A stretch of 64,000 nt of DNA from JAGRCP01 sp942490705 (GCA_942490705.1 CALNXY010000002.1:62001-126000), one strand, 5' to 3'. Numbered from the stretch's first letter, positions 44,227 to 53,699 are shown. Notes: generated by a model not told the origin, from the sequence alone. Made by a program: numbers and translations.

Positions 44227-46349
44227 CGGACGAACTCGCGCCGCTGCAGCAGGCCGTTTGGATCGGCTCCAGCCATCCGTTTGATCTGCATGAAGTTTAT
44301 CTCTGCTTTCGTTCGCCAGTCATCACGCTTTCTTCCGTTCTGCCCGCAGCGGCCGACCTGCTGATCTCCGGCGACAGTCGCTACAAGCTCTGGGTGAATG
44401 GTCGCTTTGTCGCCCGCGGTCCCGAACGCTGCTACCCCTTTCAGCAAGCAATTGATCGGCTTGACCTCCTCCCTTTTCTGCAGCCCGGCGAAAATCGTCT
44501 CGCGGTTCAGCTCTATCAACCAGGCTATTCCCACTTCTCGTATCTGCATCGCGGCGCTGCTGGTCTGATTGCCGCGTTCGTCTGCGATGGCGAGACGCAG
44601 CTGGTCACGGATACGGGATGGCGCGTGCGGCGCGACCCATCATGGTCGTCGCAGACTGAGCGCATCTCCATCTACGGCAGTGGCGTGGAACTGCGCGATT
44701 ACCACCTGACCGACGACTGGCTGGAGTCGGCCTATAACGACGCAAGCTGGGAGCAGGCGCGCGTGGTTGCCCTGCCCGGCATGAGTCCTTGGCCAGGCTT
44801 CCAACCGCGCACCATGCCGTTACTCAATGAACGTAATGAGCCGCTATTGCCCACAGCAAGCCGGCGCGGCCCCGCGTCTCAAGATGCGGATCCTCACGCT
44901 GCTCTACGCAATGGATGGTTCGCAGCGGAAGCGGCCCCTGTCGACTGTGACGACGATGGCTGGATTGCCGCTACGCTTGCTGCGGACGAAGCCGGCTATT
45001 GGCTCTGCGACCTCAGACGGAGCCACACGTGTCAGGGTGTCATGTCGGTGCGTGGCGCAAGCGGGCACGAGACAGTGCGCATTAGCTATGCTGAAAAAAT
45101 ACGTGATGGCGAGCTGGTCATTTCCGACCCGGCAACCTACTGTCGCGTGCGCATGACCGATCTCTTTCATCTCCGTCCCGGCGATCAGGCGGTGGCCACG
45201 TTTGCCCTGCGCGGCGGGCGCTATCTGATTTTTCAGCTCGAAGGGCCTTGCGATCCCGGTCTGGAACTGCGCCTGAGTGTACGGGTGAGCGAATATCCGC
45301 TTGAGCGCTCCAAACCCCTTCCGCCAGATGGGCGTATCGCCTTTGATGATCCTATTCTGTCAGATGTCGCCACCATGTGTGAAGCGACGCTTGCCGCCTG
45401 CCTACAGGACAGCTTCATCGATTGCGGCTGGCGCGAAAACTCGCAGTGGCTGGGCGACGCCCTCCCGCAAGCGCTCATCCTTGCAGCCATCAGCGACGAC
45501 GTGCGCCCCCTGCGCAAGGCGATTACCATGGCTGCGGCCGGCGCCTACCCTGACGGCATCCTGCCCAGCATCCTGCCGGGTGAAGTCCATGCCTATGCCG
45601 TGCTTGACTATAACTTTGTCTGGGTGGAATTGCTGACGCTCTATCTCAAGCTAACCGGTGATCGGGAGCTGGTCATGCAGCTTTGGCCGACCCTGGCGCG
45701 CATGCTCGATCGCTTTGACGCCGATGTCGCCAGCGATCAGCTGATTCGCAGCCAGCCCGGCCGGCGGCTCTTTCTGGATTGGGCGCCCCTTTCGCGTGCG
45801 GAACCCAATGCACTCTACAATTTGCGCTACCTCCATGCGCTGCAACTGTCCGTCACCCTGGCGCGCAGTCTGGCCGGTTGTGACGTCGAAGCGATGCTCT
45901 GGTCATCGCGTGTTCAGCTCTTGCAGCAGGCCATCGTCGCCACCTTTTGGCAGGATGAGCGCTGGCTTGATGATCCCGCAGGGACGACTTTCTCGCAGCA
46001 CAGCGCAGCCTTCGCCCTGCTGACCGACTTGACGCCCTCTGCCTCTGTCGCCGCGCAGTTGGATGCGCTTGCCGCCCGGTCACTCGATCCCGATGATGAG
46101 GCCCGCCCGGATCAGATGGTGTTGGCCAGCCCCTTCATGCATCACTATGTCTTCGAAGCGCTGCGCAAACATGGCCGTGATAGGGCTGTCCTCAACATTA
46201 TTCGCCTGCGCTGGGGGCGGTGGACTGAAGCCGGCTACCCGACGACGTGGGAGAACTGGAACGTTGATTTTCCAGACGGCTCCCAAAGCCATGCATTTTC
46301 TGCGCATCCGCGCTATCATTTAGCAGAGATTGTTAAGTCCGCGGGCTGA
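44223..46349 (+). CDS. Alpha-L-rhamnosidase-like glycoside hydrolase (GH78-type)
   Basis: A 708-aa protein. The N-terminal half has beta-sandwich blocks (LLISGDSRYKLWVNGRFVAR, a lectin-like domain common to GH78), and the C-terminal half an (alpha/alpha)6 domain with the general-acid region DSFIDCGWRENSQWLGDA, like the GH78 catalytic motif, and WVELLTLYLKLTGDRELVMQ. There is no signal peptide, so it acts in the cytoplasm, on imported rhamnosides. It overlaps the UroD-like gene (ATGA). Specificity is inferred from the operon. Confidence 0.8.
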   Translation: MTDELAPLQQAVWIGSSHPFDLHEVYLCFRSPVITLSSVLPAAADLLISGDSRYKLWVNGRFVARGPERCYPFQQAIDRLDLLPFLQPGENRLAVQLYQPGYSHFSYLHRGAAGLIAAFVCDGETQLVTDTGWRVRRDPSWSSQTERISIYGSGVELRDYHLTDDWLESAYNDASWEQARVVALPGMSPWPGFQPRTMPLLNERNEPLLPTASRRGPASQDADPHAALRNGWFAAEAAPVDCDDDGWIAATLAADEAGYWLCDLRRSHTCQGVMSVRGASGHETVRISYAEKIRDGELVISDPATYCRVRMTDLFHLRPGDQAVATFALRGGRYLIFQLEGPCDPGLELRLSVRVSEYPLERSKPLPPDGRIAFDDPILSDVATMCEATLAACLQDSFIDCGWRENSQWLGDALPQALILAAISDDVRPLRKAITMAAAGAYPDGILPSILPGEVHAYAVLDYNFVWVELLTLYLKLTGDRELVMQLWPTLARMLDRFDADVASDQLIRSQPGRRLFLDWAPLSRAEPNALYNLRYLHALQLSVTLARSLAGCDVEAMLWSSRVQLLQQAIVATFWQDERWLDDPAGTTFSQHSAAFALLTDLTPSASVAAQLDALAARSLDPDDEARPDQMVLASPFMHHYVFEALRKHGRDRAVLNIIRLRWGRWTEAGYPTTWENWNVDFPDGSQSHAFSAHPRYHLAEIVKSAG

Positions 46350-46419
46350 CAGGAGACTCACAATTCCCTGTACAGTTGTGCCTCAGAATCGAATTGACAT
46401 AACACAAAGGATTGAGAAA

Positions 46420-47199
46420 ATGGAATCACTACTTCAAGAACTGGTTACCATGTCCCATACGCTGGGCGATCCGGCCAAGGAACAGGTGATTTTGGGCGAG
46501 GGGAATACTTCCGCCCGGATTGACAACGAAGCTTTCTACGTCAAGGCGAGCGGCTATAGTTTGCCCGTGATTGGGGAAGAAGGCTTTGTGCGCGTCAATT
46601 TTCAGGCCGCGCTCGACCTGATGGAGCAGGAAGGGTTGAGTGATATGGAAGTGAAAGAAGCATTGCTGGCGGCGACGGTCGACAACCCCAAGCAGCTCTG
46701 GCCGTCAGTCGAGACCACTTTCCATGCGCTCTGCCTGACGCTCGGCGAGGCTGCCTTTGTCGGTCACACGCACCCGATCGACGTCAACGGGCTGCTCTGC
46801 TCCGTCAATGCAGAGGAAGCCTTCGCCATGCCCCTCTTTCCTGACCAGATTGTGGTCTGCGGCCCCGCTCCTGCCTTTGTGCCCTATGTCGATCCCGGCA
46901 TCACCCTCGCCAACGCAATTCGCGAGGCCATGATGCGCTTTGGCGATACCTATAACATGCCGCCCAAGGTGATTGTGCTCCAGAATCATGGCATGATCGC
47001 GCTGGGCAAGTCAGCACAAGAGGTTGCCAGCATCACGGCTATGTTTACCAAGACCGCGCGTACACTACTTGGCGCGTATGCGGCCGGCGGTCCAAATTTC
47101 ATGACGCAGGAGAATGTAGACCGCATCTTCTCGCGGCCGGACGAGCACTATCGACAGCGGGTGCTGGGTCTGACGGTTGACTCACCCGGTGATGCCTGA
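46420..47199 (+). CDS. Class II aldolase/adducin family protein, probable rhamnulose-1-phosphate aldolase
   Basis: A 259-aa zinc-dependent aldolase. The binding loop EGNTSARIDNEAFYVKASG, the HxH metal site in VGHTHPIDVNGLLCS and the late His in NHGMIALGKSAQ are present. It would split rhamnulose-1-phosphate into dihydroxyacetone phosphate and lactaldehyde; specificity is inferred from the adjacent rhamnose isomerase. ATG at 46420 follows AAGGA; a longer frame overlapping the rhamnosidase stop has no homology. Confidence 0.82.
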   Translation: MESLLQELVTMSHTLGDPAKEQVILGEGNTSARIDNEAFYVKASGYSLPVIGEEGFVRVNFQAALDLMEQEGLSDMEVKEALLAATVDNPKQLWPSVETTFHALCLTLGEAAFVGHTHPIDVNGLLCSVNAEEAFAMPLFPDQIVVCGPAPAFVPYVDPGITLANAIREAMMRFGDTYNMPPKVIVLQNHGMIALGKSAQEVASITAMFTKTARTLLGAYAAGGPNFMTQENVDRIFSRPDEHYRQRVLGLTVDSPGDA

Positions 47200-47277
47200 T
47201 TTGCACTGTTCCTGCAGCCAATTCTTCTCGAAACACGACCGAATTCTGCGACCAAATCTCGATTAAAGGAGCATCTA

Positions 47278-48519
47278 ATGAATCACAAAGCAGCTTACGA
47301 AATCCTAGCGGAAGCGCTTGAAATGCAAGGCATCGACGTTGAGTCGGTCAAGGCCGCATTGAAAGCCCAGCATATTGAAACGCCTTCCTGGGGCTACGCC
47401 AATTCGGGCACGCGCTTTAAGGCCTTTGCCTGGCCCGGCGCAGCCACGACCACGCGTGAGAAGATCGACGACGCCGCCATGGTCCATAAAATGACCGGCA
47501 TTGCGCCCAGCGTGGCCGTGCACATTCCCTGGGACAAGCCGGAGGATGGCGACTACGACGCCTTCAGCCAATACGCCCAAGAGCAGGGCGTGGCGATTGG
47601 CGCAGTCAACCCCAATGTCTTTCAGGATGACGAATACCGCCTCGGCTCGCTGGGCAGTCCGGACCCTGGCGTGCAGGAGCAGGCGCTCGATCACATTCTC
47701 GAATGCTGCATGATCATGGAGAAGCTGCACAGCGACGCCCTGAGCCTCTGGTTCGCCGACGGCACCAACTATGCCGGTCAGGACTCACTGCGCGGGCGCA
47801 AGCGTCGCTTCGAACGTCATCTCAAAACCGTCTATGGGCATCTGCCCCCCGACAGCCGCATGCTCATCGAGTACAAGTTTTTTGAACCGGCTTTCTACAG
47901 CACCGATTTGCCCGACTGGGGCACTGCCTATGCCTGGGCGCTCAAGTGCGGGCCCCAGGCTCAGGTGCTGGTTGACTTGGGGCATCACGCCCAGGGCGTC
48001 AACATCGAACAGATCGTCGCCTTCCTATTGGATGAAGGCCGGCTGGGCGGCTTCCACTTCAACAATCGCAAATATGCCGATGATGACCTGATCGTGGGCA
48101 GCGTCAATCCCTATGAACTCTACCTGATTTATGCGGAGTTGGCGGGTGCTGAACTTGGCGATGATGAGCCGGCCAAGACTACGGCTCAGAATGTGGCCTA
48201 CATGCTCGACCAGTGCCACAACATCGAGGGCAAGCTGGCGCCCATCATCTATTCGGTGATCAACTGCCAGGAAGCGTACGCCAAGGCGCTCTGCCTGCCC
48301 CGTGGGCAACTTCAGGCTGCCCAAGAGGGTGGCGAGGTGCTGCTGGCCCATGAGATCATGACCGACGCCTTCCGCACCGATGTGCGACCGCTGCTGATGC
48401 AGGTACGCGAAGAGTTGGGCGCGCCCACCGATCCGCTTGCCGCCTATCGCAGCAGCGGGTATGAGGAGAAGATTCTCAAAGAGCGTGGGGTGAAGGACGC
48501 GAGCGGCGGCTTCCAGTAG
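47278..48519 (+). CDS. rhaI: L-rhamnose isomerase (RhaI, Pseudomonas stutzeri type)
   Basis: A 413-aa xylose-isomerase-like TIM barrel converting L-rhamnose to L-rhamnulose. Marks: PSWGYANSGTRFKAFAWPGA, VAVHIPWDKPEDGDYDAF, LSLWFADGTNYAGQDSL, IEYKFFEPAFY (metal Glu), VLVDLGHHAQGVN (metal Asp and His) and GFHFNNRKYADDDLIVGSVN. It ends the operon; AAAGGAG precedes the ATG and a hairpin terminator follows. No rhamnulokinase (FGGY family) lies between it and the aldolase. Confidence 0.92.
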   Translation: MNHKAAYEILAEALEMQGIDVESVKAALKAQHIETPSWGYANSGTRFKAFAWPGAATTTREKIDDAAMVHKMTGIAPSVAVHIPWDKPEDGDYDAFSQYAQEQGVAIGAVNPNVFQDDEYRLGSLGSPDPGVQEQALDHILECCMIMEKLHSDALSLWFADGTNYAGQDSLRGRKRRFERHLKTVYGHLPPDSRMLIEYKFFEPAFYSTDLPDWGTAYAWALKCGPQAQVLVDLGHHAQGVNIEQIVAFLLDEGRLGGFHFNNRKYADDDLIVGSVNPYELYLIYAELAGAELGDDEPAKTTAQNVAYMLDQCHNIEGKLAPIIYSVINCQEAYAKALCLPRGQLQAAQEGGEVLLAHEIMTDAFRTDVRPLLMQVREELGAPTDPLAAYRSSGYEEKILKERGVKDASGGFQ

Positions 48520-48537
48520 CCACCAGCATAAGATGGG

Positions 48538-48586
48538 GTGCATGCGAGTCCGATGATGATCCGCCTGCCAGTGGGCTCGCATGCAC
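48538..48586 (+). terminator. Terminator-like hairpin of the rhamnose operon
   Basis: GTGCATGCGAGTCC (48538-48551) pairs with GGGCTCGCATGCAC (48573-48586) around a 21-nt loop. No T-run follows. Just after it are two near-identical 18-bp units with GATTTCGGAGAAAA (48590 and 48608). Confidence 0.6.
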
Positions 48587-48726
48587 TACGATTTCGGAGA
48601 AAACCATGATTTCGGAGAAAATCATGACCTCTCCTGGCCATGAAGCCTTTCGGATGATGACGCCAGCGTAGCCCCGTGTGCAGCACGTTCCGGGCGCTCA
48701 GTTTTTGCGCAGCGCTTGTAAGCCGG

Positions 48727-49815
48727 CTAGCGAATCTTACCGCGTGCCAGGATTGGCCAAACTGCCTCGACCACGTCATTGCGCATGGCGTATAGATTGT
48801 CGTGCAGAACGACCGTAGTGTCTCCGTAACCGGGAACGAAATCAAAACGGTCGCCCACCTCGATCGAATCGTTCTCTTCTGTCAATGTGATGATGCCGTG
48901 TTCGGCTGACAAGACCATGTCATCTACATTCGGAATGCCGATGGGCGCCGGCGTGTTGATCCAACGCGGCAACGTCTTAAACCCGGCATCAACGATGATG
49001 CGGGTGGGTGCTGGGCAGCTGGTCACTGCGCTATGGACAAAAAGGGCCTGACGAGTTGCAACCTTCCAACCGCGATAGGTCATATCATTGAAGACTGCAG
49101 CCCCGGCCTCGATTTCAGTTATCCCGGGTTCTCGCGCCGTCATGACAAATGTTCCGCTACCGCCACAGCTGAGGATGTCAATCTCTATCCCTGCCTGCCG
49201 GCACAAATCGGCGCTCTCACGCAGTTGCCCAATCGCTTCGCTGATTGCCTGCCGCTTGGCAGACGGATCTTCGATGCCTAGCGTATGCCCTTCCCAGGTC
49301 ATGAGGCCGCGCAGCTGTAGGCCAGGATAAAGGGCAATCGCTTCTGCCAGGGCAAGGGTCGCCGCCCCGGGCTGCACACCCGCTCGGTCCATGCCCGTAT
49401 TGACCTCGATTACCACTCCAATCAGAACATTGTGGGCCAAGGCGCTTGCGTTCAATCCGGCTAACGTGGCCGTGCTGTCAATGGCCACCTTTACATCGGT
49501 CGTGCGACAGAGGCTTGCCAGGCGAGCATACTTACGCTCCCCCACGATCTGATTGGCGATCAGCATGTCGCGTACCCCGGCAGCGGCCATCACCTCGGCC
49601 TCTCCCAGCTTGGCGCAGGTCAGCCCTATGGCGCCGGCGCGAAGGAGCATGTGGGCAATGGCTGGAACCTTGATCCCTTTAATATGCGGTCGCCAGTTGA
49701 CGCCATTTTCGCGAAAATAGGCGGCGAGCTGGGCGATATTCTCCTCCAGCGCATCCAGATCCACCCACAAGAACGGCGTGTCAACCTCTGACTTATTCAG
49801 ACCAACTTCGCTCAC
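48727..49815 (-). CDS. DSD1/D-threonine aldolase-family PLP enzyme
   Basis: A 362-aa alanine-racemase-fold enzyme. The PLP lysine is in NWRPHIKGIKVPAIAHMLLR; GLTCAKLGEAEVMAAAGV, IEVNTGMDRAGVQPG and LSCGGSGTF are typical family blocks. The C-terminal metal site, usually HxC or HxD before the LHD motif, is PGYGDTTVVLHDNLY, so the His is Tyr. Members split or deaminate D-threonine, D-serine or hydroxyaspartate; which applies is unknown. It is the last gene of the leftward operon with an amidohydrolase, dipeptidase and two SDRs. Confidence 0.83.
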   Translation of the reverse strand: MSEVGLNKSEVDTPFLWVDLDALEENIAQLAAYFRENGVNWRPHIKGIKVPAIAHMLLRAGAIGLTCAKLGEAEVMAAAGVRDMLIANQIVGERKYARLASLCRTTDVKVAIDSTATLAGLNASALAHNVLIGVVIEVNTGMDRAGVQPGAATLALAEAIALYPGLQLRGLMTWEGHTLGIEDPSAKRQAISEAIGQLRESADLCRQAGIEIDILSCGGSGTFVMTAREPGITEIEAGAAVFNDMTYRGWKVATRQALFVHSAVTSCPAPTRIIVDAGFKTLPRWINTPAPIGIPNVDDMVLSAEHGIITLTEENDSIEVGDRFDFVPGYGDTTVVLHDNLYAMRNDVVEAVWPILARGKIR

Positions 49816-49830
49816 AGTGTAGCTCCTCGC

Positions 49831-50847
49831 TTACGCGTCCAGGAGACGCATTGCATTCCAGTAGAAGATATCGTTGATCTGGCTTCTGGCCAATTTGAGA
49901 CGCCAGCACGCCAACCGCAATGCCCGCAATGACTCCAACCCGATCAGCACGGGCTGCAGTGTCGCGTGCTTTTCGTCCAAATCGAGTTCATCATGATATA
50001 TCCAATGAAACGAGTCGCCAATGGCCACACAGCGGCCGCGCAGGTGGCTGACGGGGAAATCGGTGCCGTACAGAAGGCGCTCATGGCCCATGACATCGAC
50101 GATTGCCTCGAACGCCCCCGCTTCGGTGACCGCAGACGTGTCGAACCAGACATTTTGTAAGCCCCGTAGGCTGTGGATGCCCTCGATCGTATGCCAGGGA
50201 TTGAAGCCGCGGGCCGCATGAGCCAGAATGAGACGCATGTTGGGGTACCGCTCGCAGGAGCGTCGAATGGCGGCCTGGTTCATCGGATCGGCCAAGGCTC
50301 GATCACGCACCATATGGAGCGTAACCGTCAGCCCTTCCTGGTGTGCGAACTGCATCTGTGCTTCCGGTAGATAGGCTTCGATCGGCGCTTCAAAGGTCGG
50401 ACCATTCACTTCTGCCATGGTGTGATAGCATTTTAACCCGACCATCCGCTCTCCGCTGAGGCCGGCCTTGATCGTGTCCGGGTCGTCGCTCGGCGCGATA
50501 ACCAACTGGCCGAAACAGCGACGCCGAAAGGCCTCATCGATCTCTGGGGAATCAATTTCTGCACGGACGAAGGCATTGTTGCCCGCTCGATCCCCGAGAA
50601 AGGCCAGTCCGAAAAAGAGTCCACCCTTGGTCCGACCCTCCGGGTGCAGCCAGTCCATATAGCGATGATAGGCCGTCATGTCGAGTCTCTCGGGCATCTT
50701 TGCGAGACTTGACGGCACGTTGCCGTCAGGGTAATGGACATGGGCGAAGAGGTGAGCGTGAGCGTCGAAAATTTGGTCCGGTAGAAAATCGGCTAAATCG
50801 CGTCTGTAGAATTCACGGTCTGCTGCATTCTGTTGCCAAATCGGCAT
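49831..50847 (-). CDS. Amidohydrolase-2 family metal-dependent hydrolase
   Basis: A 338-aa TIM-barrel hydrolase. The metal pair is in QIFDAHAHLFAHVHYPDG (HxH), later His in LAHAARGFNPW and Asp in YGTDFPVSHLRG; the middle KCYHTMAEVNGPTF holds other ligands. Amidohydrolase-2 enzymes act on C-C or C-N bonds (decarboxylation or ring opening); the substrate is unknown. It lies 3 bp after the dipeptidase stop and 15 bp before DSD1, clearly in one operon. Confidence 0.83.
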   Translation of the reverse strand: MPIWQQNAADREFYRRDLADFLPDQIFDAHAHLFAHVHYPDGNVPSSLAKMPERLDMTAYHRYMDWLHPEGRTKGGLFFGLAFLGDRAGNNAFVRAEIDSPEIDEAFRRRCFGQLVIAPSDDPDTIKAGLSGERMVGLKCYHTMAEVNGPTFEAPIEAYLPEAQMQFAHQEGLTVTLHMVRDRALADPMNQAAIRRSCERYPNMRLILAHAARGFNPWHTIEGIHSLRGLQNVWFDTSAVTEAGAFEAIVDVMGHERLLYGTDFPVSHLRGRCVAIGDSFHWIYHDELDLDEKHATLQPVLIGLESLRALRLACWRLKLARSQINDIFYWNAMRLLDA

Positions 50848-50850
50848 GGC

Positions 50851-51930
50851 TTATTTGCTCCATGCATCTGTCAGGACGCGCACCCAATTGCCGTGGGCAA
50901 TGGCGGCGATATCGTGCTCGTCGTAGCCGCGCGCGCGCAGCAGATTGGGGATACGTTGCAGATCAGCGATCGTATCCAGGTCCTTGGGTGATTGTTCACG
51001 TCCAAAGCCGCCGTCCAAATCGCTGCCGATGGCGGCGTGGCGGCTGTTGCCCGCCAGCTGGCAGACATAGTCGATGTGATCGACAACGGTATCGAGCGTC
51101 ACGTCTGCGTTGTCATGATCCAGGCCAGACCAGTCGGGTTTCAGCATCCACGCATCAAACGCGGCGCCGATGACGCCGCCCCGGGCGATGATTGCCCGTA
51201 GTTGATCATCGCTGAACTGACGTTGATTAGGCACCAGGGCGCGACAGTTGTTATGAGAAGCCAATACGGCTCCATGATAATGCTCCAACGCTTCCCAAAA
51301 CGCTTGATCCGACAGATGGGTCAAATCAAGCAAGACGCCCAAGCGATCCATCTCGCGCAGCAGCGGCGGACCGAGGTCGGTCAGACCAAGCTCGGTCCCG
51401 GTTCCGCCCGCGTAGCGTCCGGGGCCGTAATGGGTCGGTCCAAGCAGCCGTAGCCCCAGTTCCCACCACTCGGCCAACTGATCCGGTGTCAAAATCGGAT
51501 CGGCCCCCTCCATACTCAGGACGAATCCCAATGGCGGCGCCGGAGCCGACAGATCCTGCCCCGCCTCCCATTCTCGCCATGCATCCATGTGGGTCGCAAG
51601 CCCTGCGCCCTCTTCAACGATACGAATGTGCCCCATCTGTGCGAGCGCACGATAGTAGGCGAGCTGACCGCGTGCGATGCCAAATGACTGCGCAGGCGCC
51701 GCAAAGTCGACATGGGCCACCGGGCGTCCGGTAGAGCGCGCCAGCAGGGTCGCAAAGGAGAGCGCAACCCTGCCCTGGCGCATCTCCGGCAAGGCCACGG
51801 TGTTGACGCCACGGCCTTTGCCCTCCATCGCCTGTTCTTGCGTACGGATCGTGTAGACTGACTCCAGCAGATTGCGATTCCACTGCAGTGCATTCCATGC
51901 GAGATCGAGATGAGCATCAATAAGCAGCAT
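50851..51930 (-). CDS. Membrane-dipeptidase-family zinc peptidase (M19)
   Basis: A 359-aa M19 peptidase-like enzyme. DAHLDLAWNALQWNRN at the start has the HxD metal site, FVLSMEGADPIL the bridging Glu, LLDLTHLSDQAFWEAL and LASHNNCRALVPNQR the later His ligands, and HAAIGSDLDGGFGREQS a substrate region. M19 enzymes cleave dipeptides, often with D residues. No signal peptide is seen in the shorter form. ATG 51930 follows GGAGG; the longer frame adds unrelated residues. It overlaps nothing and stops 3 bp before the amidohydrolase gene. Confidence 0.87.
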   Translation of the reverse strand: MLLIDAHLDLAWNALQWNRNLLESVYTIRTQEQAMEGKGRGVNTVALPEMRQGRVALSFATLLARSTGRPVAHVDFAAPAQSFGIARGQLAYYRALAQMGHIRIVEEGAGLATHMDAWREWEAGQDLSAPAPPLGFVLSMEGADPILTPDQLAEWWELGLRLLGPTHYGPGRYAGGTGTELGLTDLGPPLLREMDRLGVLLDLTHLSDQAFWEALEHYHGAVLASHNNCRALVPNQRQFSDDQLRAIIARGGVIGAAFDAWMLKPDWSGLDHDNADVTLDTVVDHIDYVCQLAGNSRHAAIGSDLDGGFGREQSPKDLDTIADLQRIPNLLRARGYDEHDIAAIAHGNWVRVLTDAWSK

Positions 51931-52003
51931 GACAGAGCAACCTCCGGTTGTCGCGAATCGTTTTCGAGCGGCTATTGTCCGCTTGAAAAATGCCTGCCCA
52001 CAG

Positions 52004-52807
52004 CTACCAGGCAGTCCAGCCACCGTCGACGAGGATATTCTGCCCGGTGATGTAGCTGCCGGCATCACTAGCAAGGAGCACCGTCACCCCCTTTAGCTCT
52101 TCAGGCAGCCCCATGCGTCTCAGAGGAACTCTGGTTTCAAGTCCCTCGATAAAGTCTGGCATGCCTTCCTTTACCCGTTGCGACGGAAATGGACCCGGGC
52201 TGATGGTGTTTACCCGAATACCGTCAGCGGCCCAATAGGCGGCAAGGTGCCGCGTCAGGTGCACAATGCCGCCTTTGAGGCCGTGATAGGTGGGCGGGCT
52301 GTTGATCTCTTGATCGATGTAAGCATCGGGATAGCTGGCCACGACGCCGTACATGCTGCCGATATTGATGATCGAACCGGAGGCCTGTCGCTCGCGTAGA
52401 TGAAAAACAACCTCTCGCGCCAGCATGAAATAGGCCGTTACACCGGTGTGGTAGGCGCTGTCGAAGTCGGCTGCAGTGGCCGTGTCAATGCTTGGCGCGG
52501 TGCCGCCGTAGGCATTGTTTATGAGAATGTCGATACGTGACGTGCGCTCGACGATTCCCGCGACCAGCGCTGGAATGGAGTCGGTGTCGTTCTGTTCAAA
52601 CTCCAGACCGAAATGACCATTCCCCGGTAGCGTCGCGGCAAACTCGGCAGCCTGCGCGGCCGATCGACTGGTAGCGACGACGCGCGCGCCGGCTTCAGCC
52701 AGGGCGCGGCTCATGGCCGACCCGAGCCACCCTGCCGCGCCGGTGACGACGGCAACTCTACCATGCAAATTAAAGAGATCATGGATCGAACGTTCGTTGG
52801 TCTGCAT
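52004..52807 (-). CDS. SDR family oxidoreductase 1
   Basis: A 267-aa classical short-chain dehydrogenase. VAVVTGAAGWLGSAMSRALA is the cofactor motif; ILINNAYGG is the NNAG variant; IINIGSMYGVVA and YHGLK give Ser and Tyr-x3-Lys catalytic residues; and PGPFPSQRVKEGM and YITGQNILVDGGWTAW end the fold. It probably oxidises a hydroxyl of a sugar-acid or hydroxy-acid. It sits between the second SDR and the dipeptidase in the leftward operon. Confidence 0.9.
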   Translation of the reverse strand: MQTNERSIHDLFNLHGRVAVVTGAAGWLGSAMSRALAEAGARVVATSRSAAQAAEFAATLPGNGHFGLEFEQNDTDSIPALVAGIVERTSRIDILINNAYGGTAPSIDTATAADFDSAYHTGVTAYFMLAREVVFHLRERQASGSIINIGSMYGVVASYPDAYIDQEINSPPTYHGLKGGIVHLTRHLAAYWAADGIRVNTISPGPFPSQRVKEGMPDFIEGLETRVPLRRMGLPEELKGVTVLLASDAGSYITGQNILVDGGWTAW

Positions 52808-52842
52808 AGACTTGCTCCTTCGTTCCCAGTCTTTGCTCTGTG

Positions 52843-53637
52843 CTACTCGTCCGCGTCCGGGATGCGCAAGCCAAGCACATAGCCGCCGTCCACACGCAAT
52901 GTCGCGCCGGTGATATAGTCTGCTTCATCACTGGCGAGAAACGCCACAGCGTTGCCGATATCTTCGGGCGTGCCAAGCCGTTGCCACGGCATGCGCTTGG
53001 CTCCGGCGCGAATCTCTTCGTCGGTGGCAAAGGCGCGTTCGCCCGGCGTGTCGATCCAGCCTGGGTTGATGATATTGACATTGACGTGATTGCCGGTCAA
53101 TTCTGCCGCCAACGTCGCGCCAAAATGATTGATCGCAGCCTTGGACATGTTGTAGGCCGCGCTGGTCGGTACCGCCAACTCGGCATGCACTGAACTGATG
53201 AGCACGATCTTGCCGGCACTGCGACCGCGCTGCTCTTGCTCTACCATTTGGCGTGCCGCAAACTGGCAGGTATGAAAGACGCCGAACTGGCTGACGGCAA
53301 CCGTGCGCTCGACGCCGGCCCAATCTGCCTCAACAACAGGTTCACGTACCGAGACCGCGGCATTGGCGACGGCTATGTCAATTCGCCCAAAATGCTCTAC
53401 GGTTCCGGCAACCATTGCCTCCACCGCACTGCGATCGGCAACATCTGCGCGCCAGAGGAGCGCGCGGCGACCGAGGGCAGCGACGGCATCAGCAACTTCC
53501 TGGGCTTCCTCGGGATGGGTACGATAGTGGACAACAACATCGGCCCCGTCTGCGGCAAGGCGGAGTGCGATACCGCGCCCAATTCCACGCGAAGCGCCTG
53601 TGACGAGTGCGATTCGACCGTCAAAACGATTTGTCAT
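52843..53637 (-). CDS. SDR family oxidoreductase 2
   Basis: A 264-aa classical short-chain dehydrogenase. IALVTGASRGIGRGIALRLA, IAVANAAVSVREP (NNAG replaced), VLISSVHAELAVPTSAAYNMSKAAI (Ser, Tyr, Lys) and PGWIDTPGERAF are visible, with YITGATLRVDGGYVLG at the end. It is the first gene of the leftward operon; ATG 53637 follows AAGGGAT and is preferred over the longer frame. The promoter lies in the 53638-53986 region with a shared operator motif. Confidence 0.9.
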   Translation of the reverse strand: MTNRFDGRIALVTGASRGIGRGIALRLAADGADVVVHYRTHPEEAQEVADAVAALGRRALLWRADVADRSAVEAMVAGTVEHFGRIDIAVANAAVSVREPVVEADWAGVERTVAVSQFGVFHTCQFAARQMVEQEQRGRSAGKIVLISSVHAELAVPTSAAYNMSKAAINHFGATLAAELTGNHVNVNIINPGWIDTPGERAFATDEEIRAGAKRMPWQRLGTPEDIGNAVAFLASDEADYITGATLRVDGGYVLGLRIPDADE

Positions 53638-53670
53638 ACGATCCCTTTCCAATGAAGGCGAATAGAGATG

Positions 53671-53699
53671 CTGGTCTGGTAATAGGACCACTATGCCAC
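53671..53699 (-). promoter_or_regulatory. Operator motif, site C (leftward operon)
   Basis: Read on the minus strand this 29-bp site matches sites A and B at about 20 of 29 positions: TGG near the left end, GGT at 11-13, CT at 15-16, a T at 18, A at 20 and ACCA at the right end. TTGACA and CATAGT with an 18-bp spacer lie on the minus strand just upstream and within it, so a repressor could block the leftward promoter. Confidence 0.65.

Noticed and set aside
48590..48625. Two near-identical 18-bp units after the rhamnose operon
   Set aside because: Considered as a CRISPR-like array, but there are only two adjacent units without spacers.
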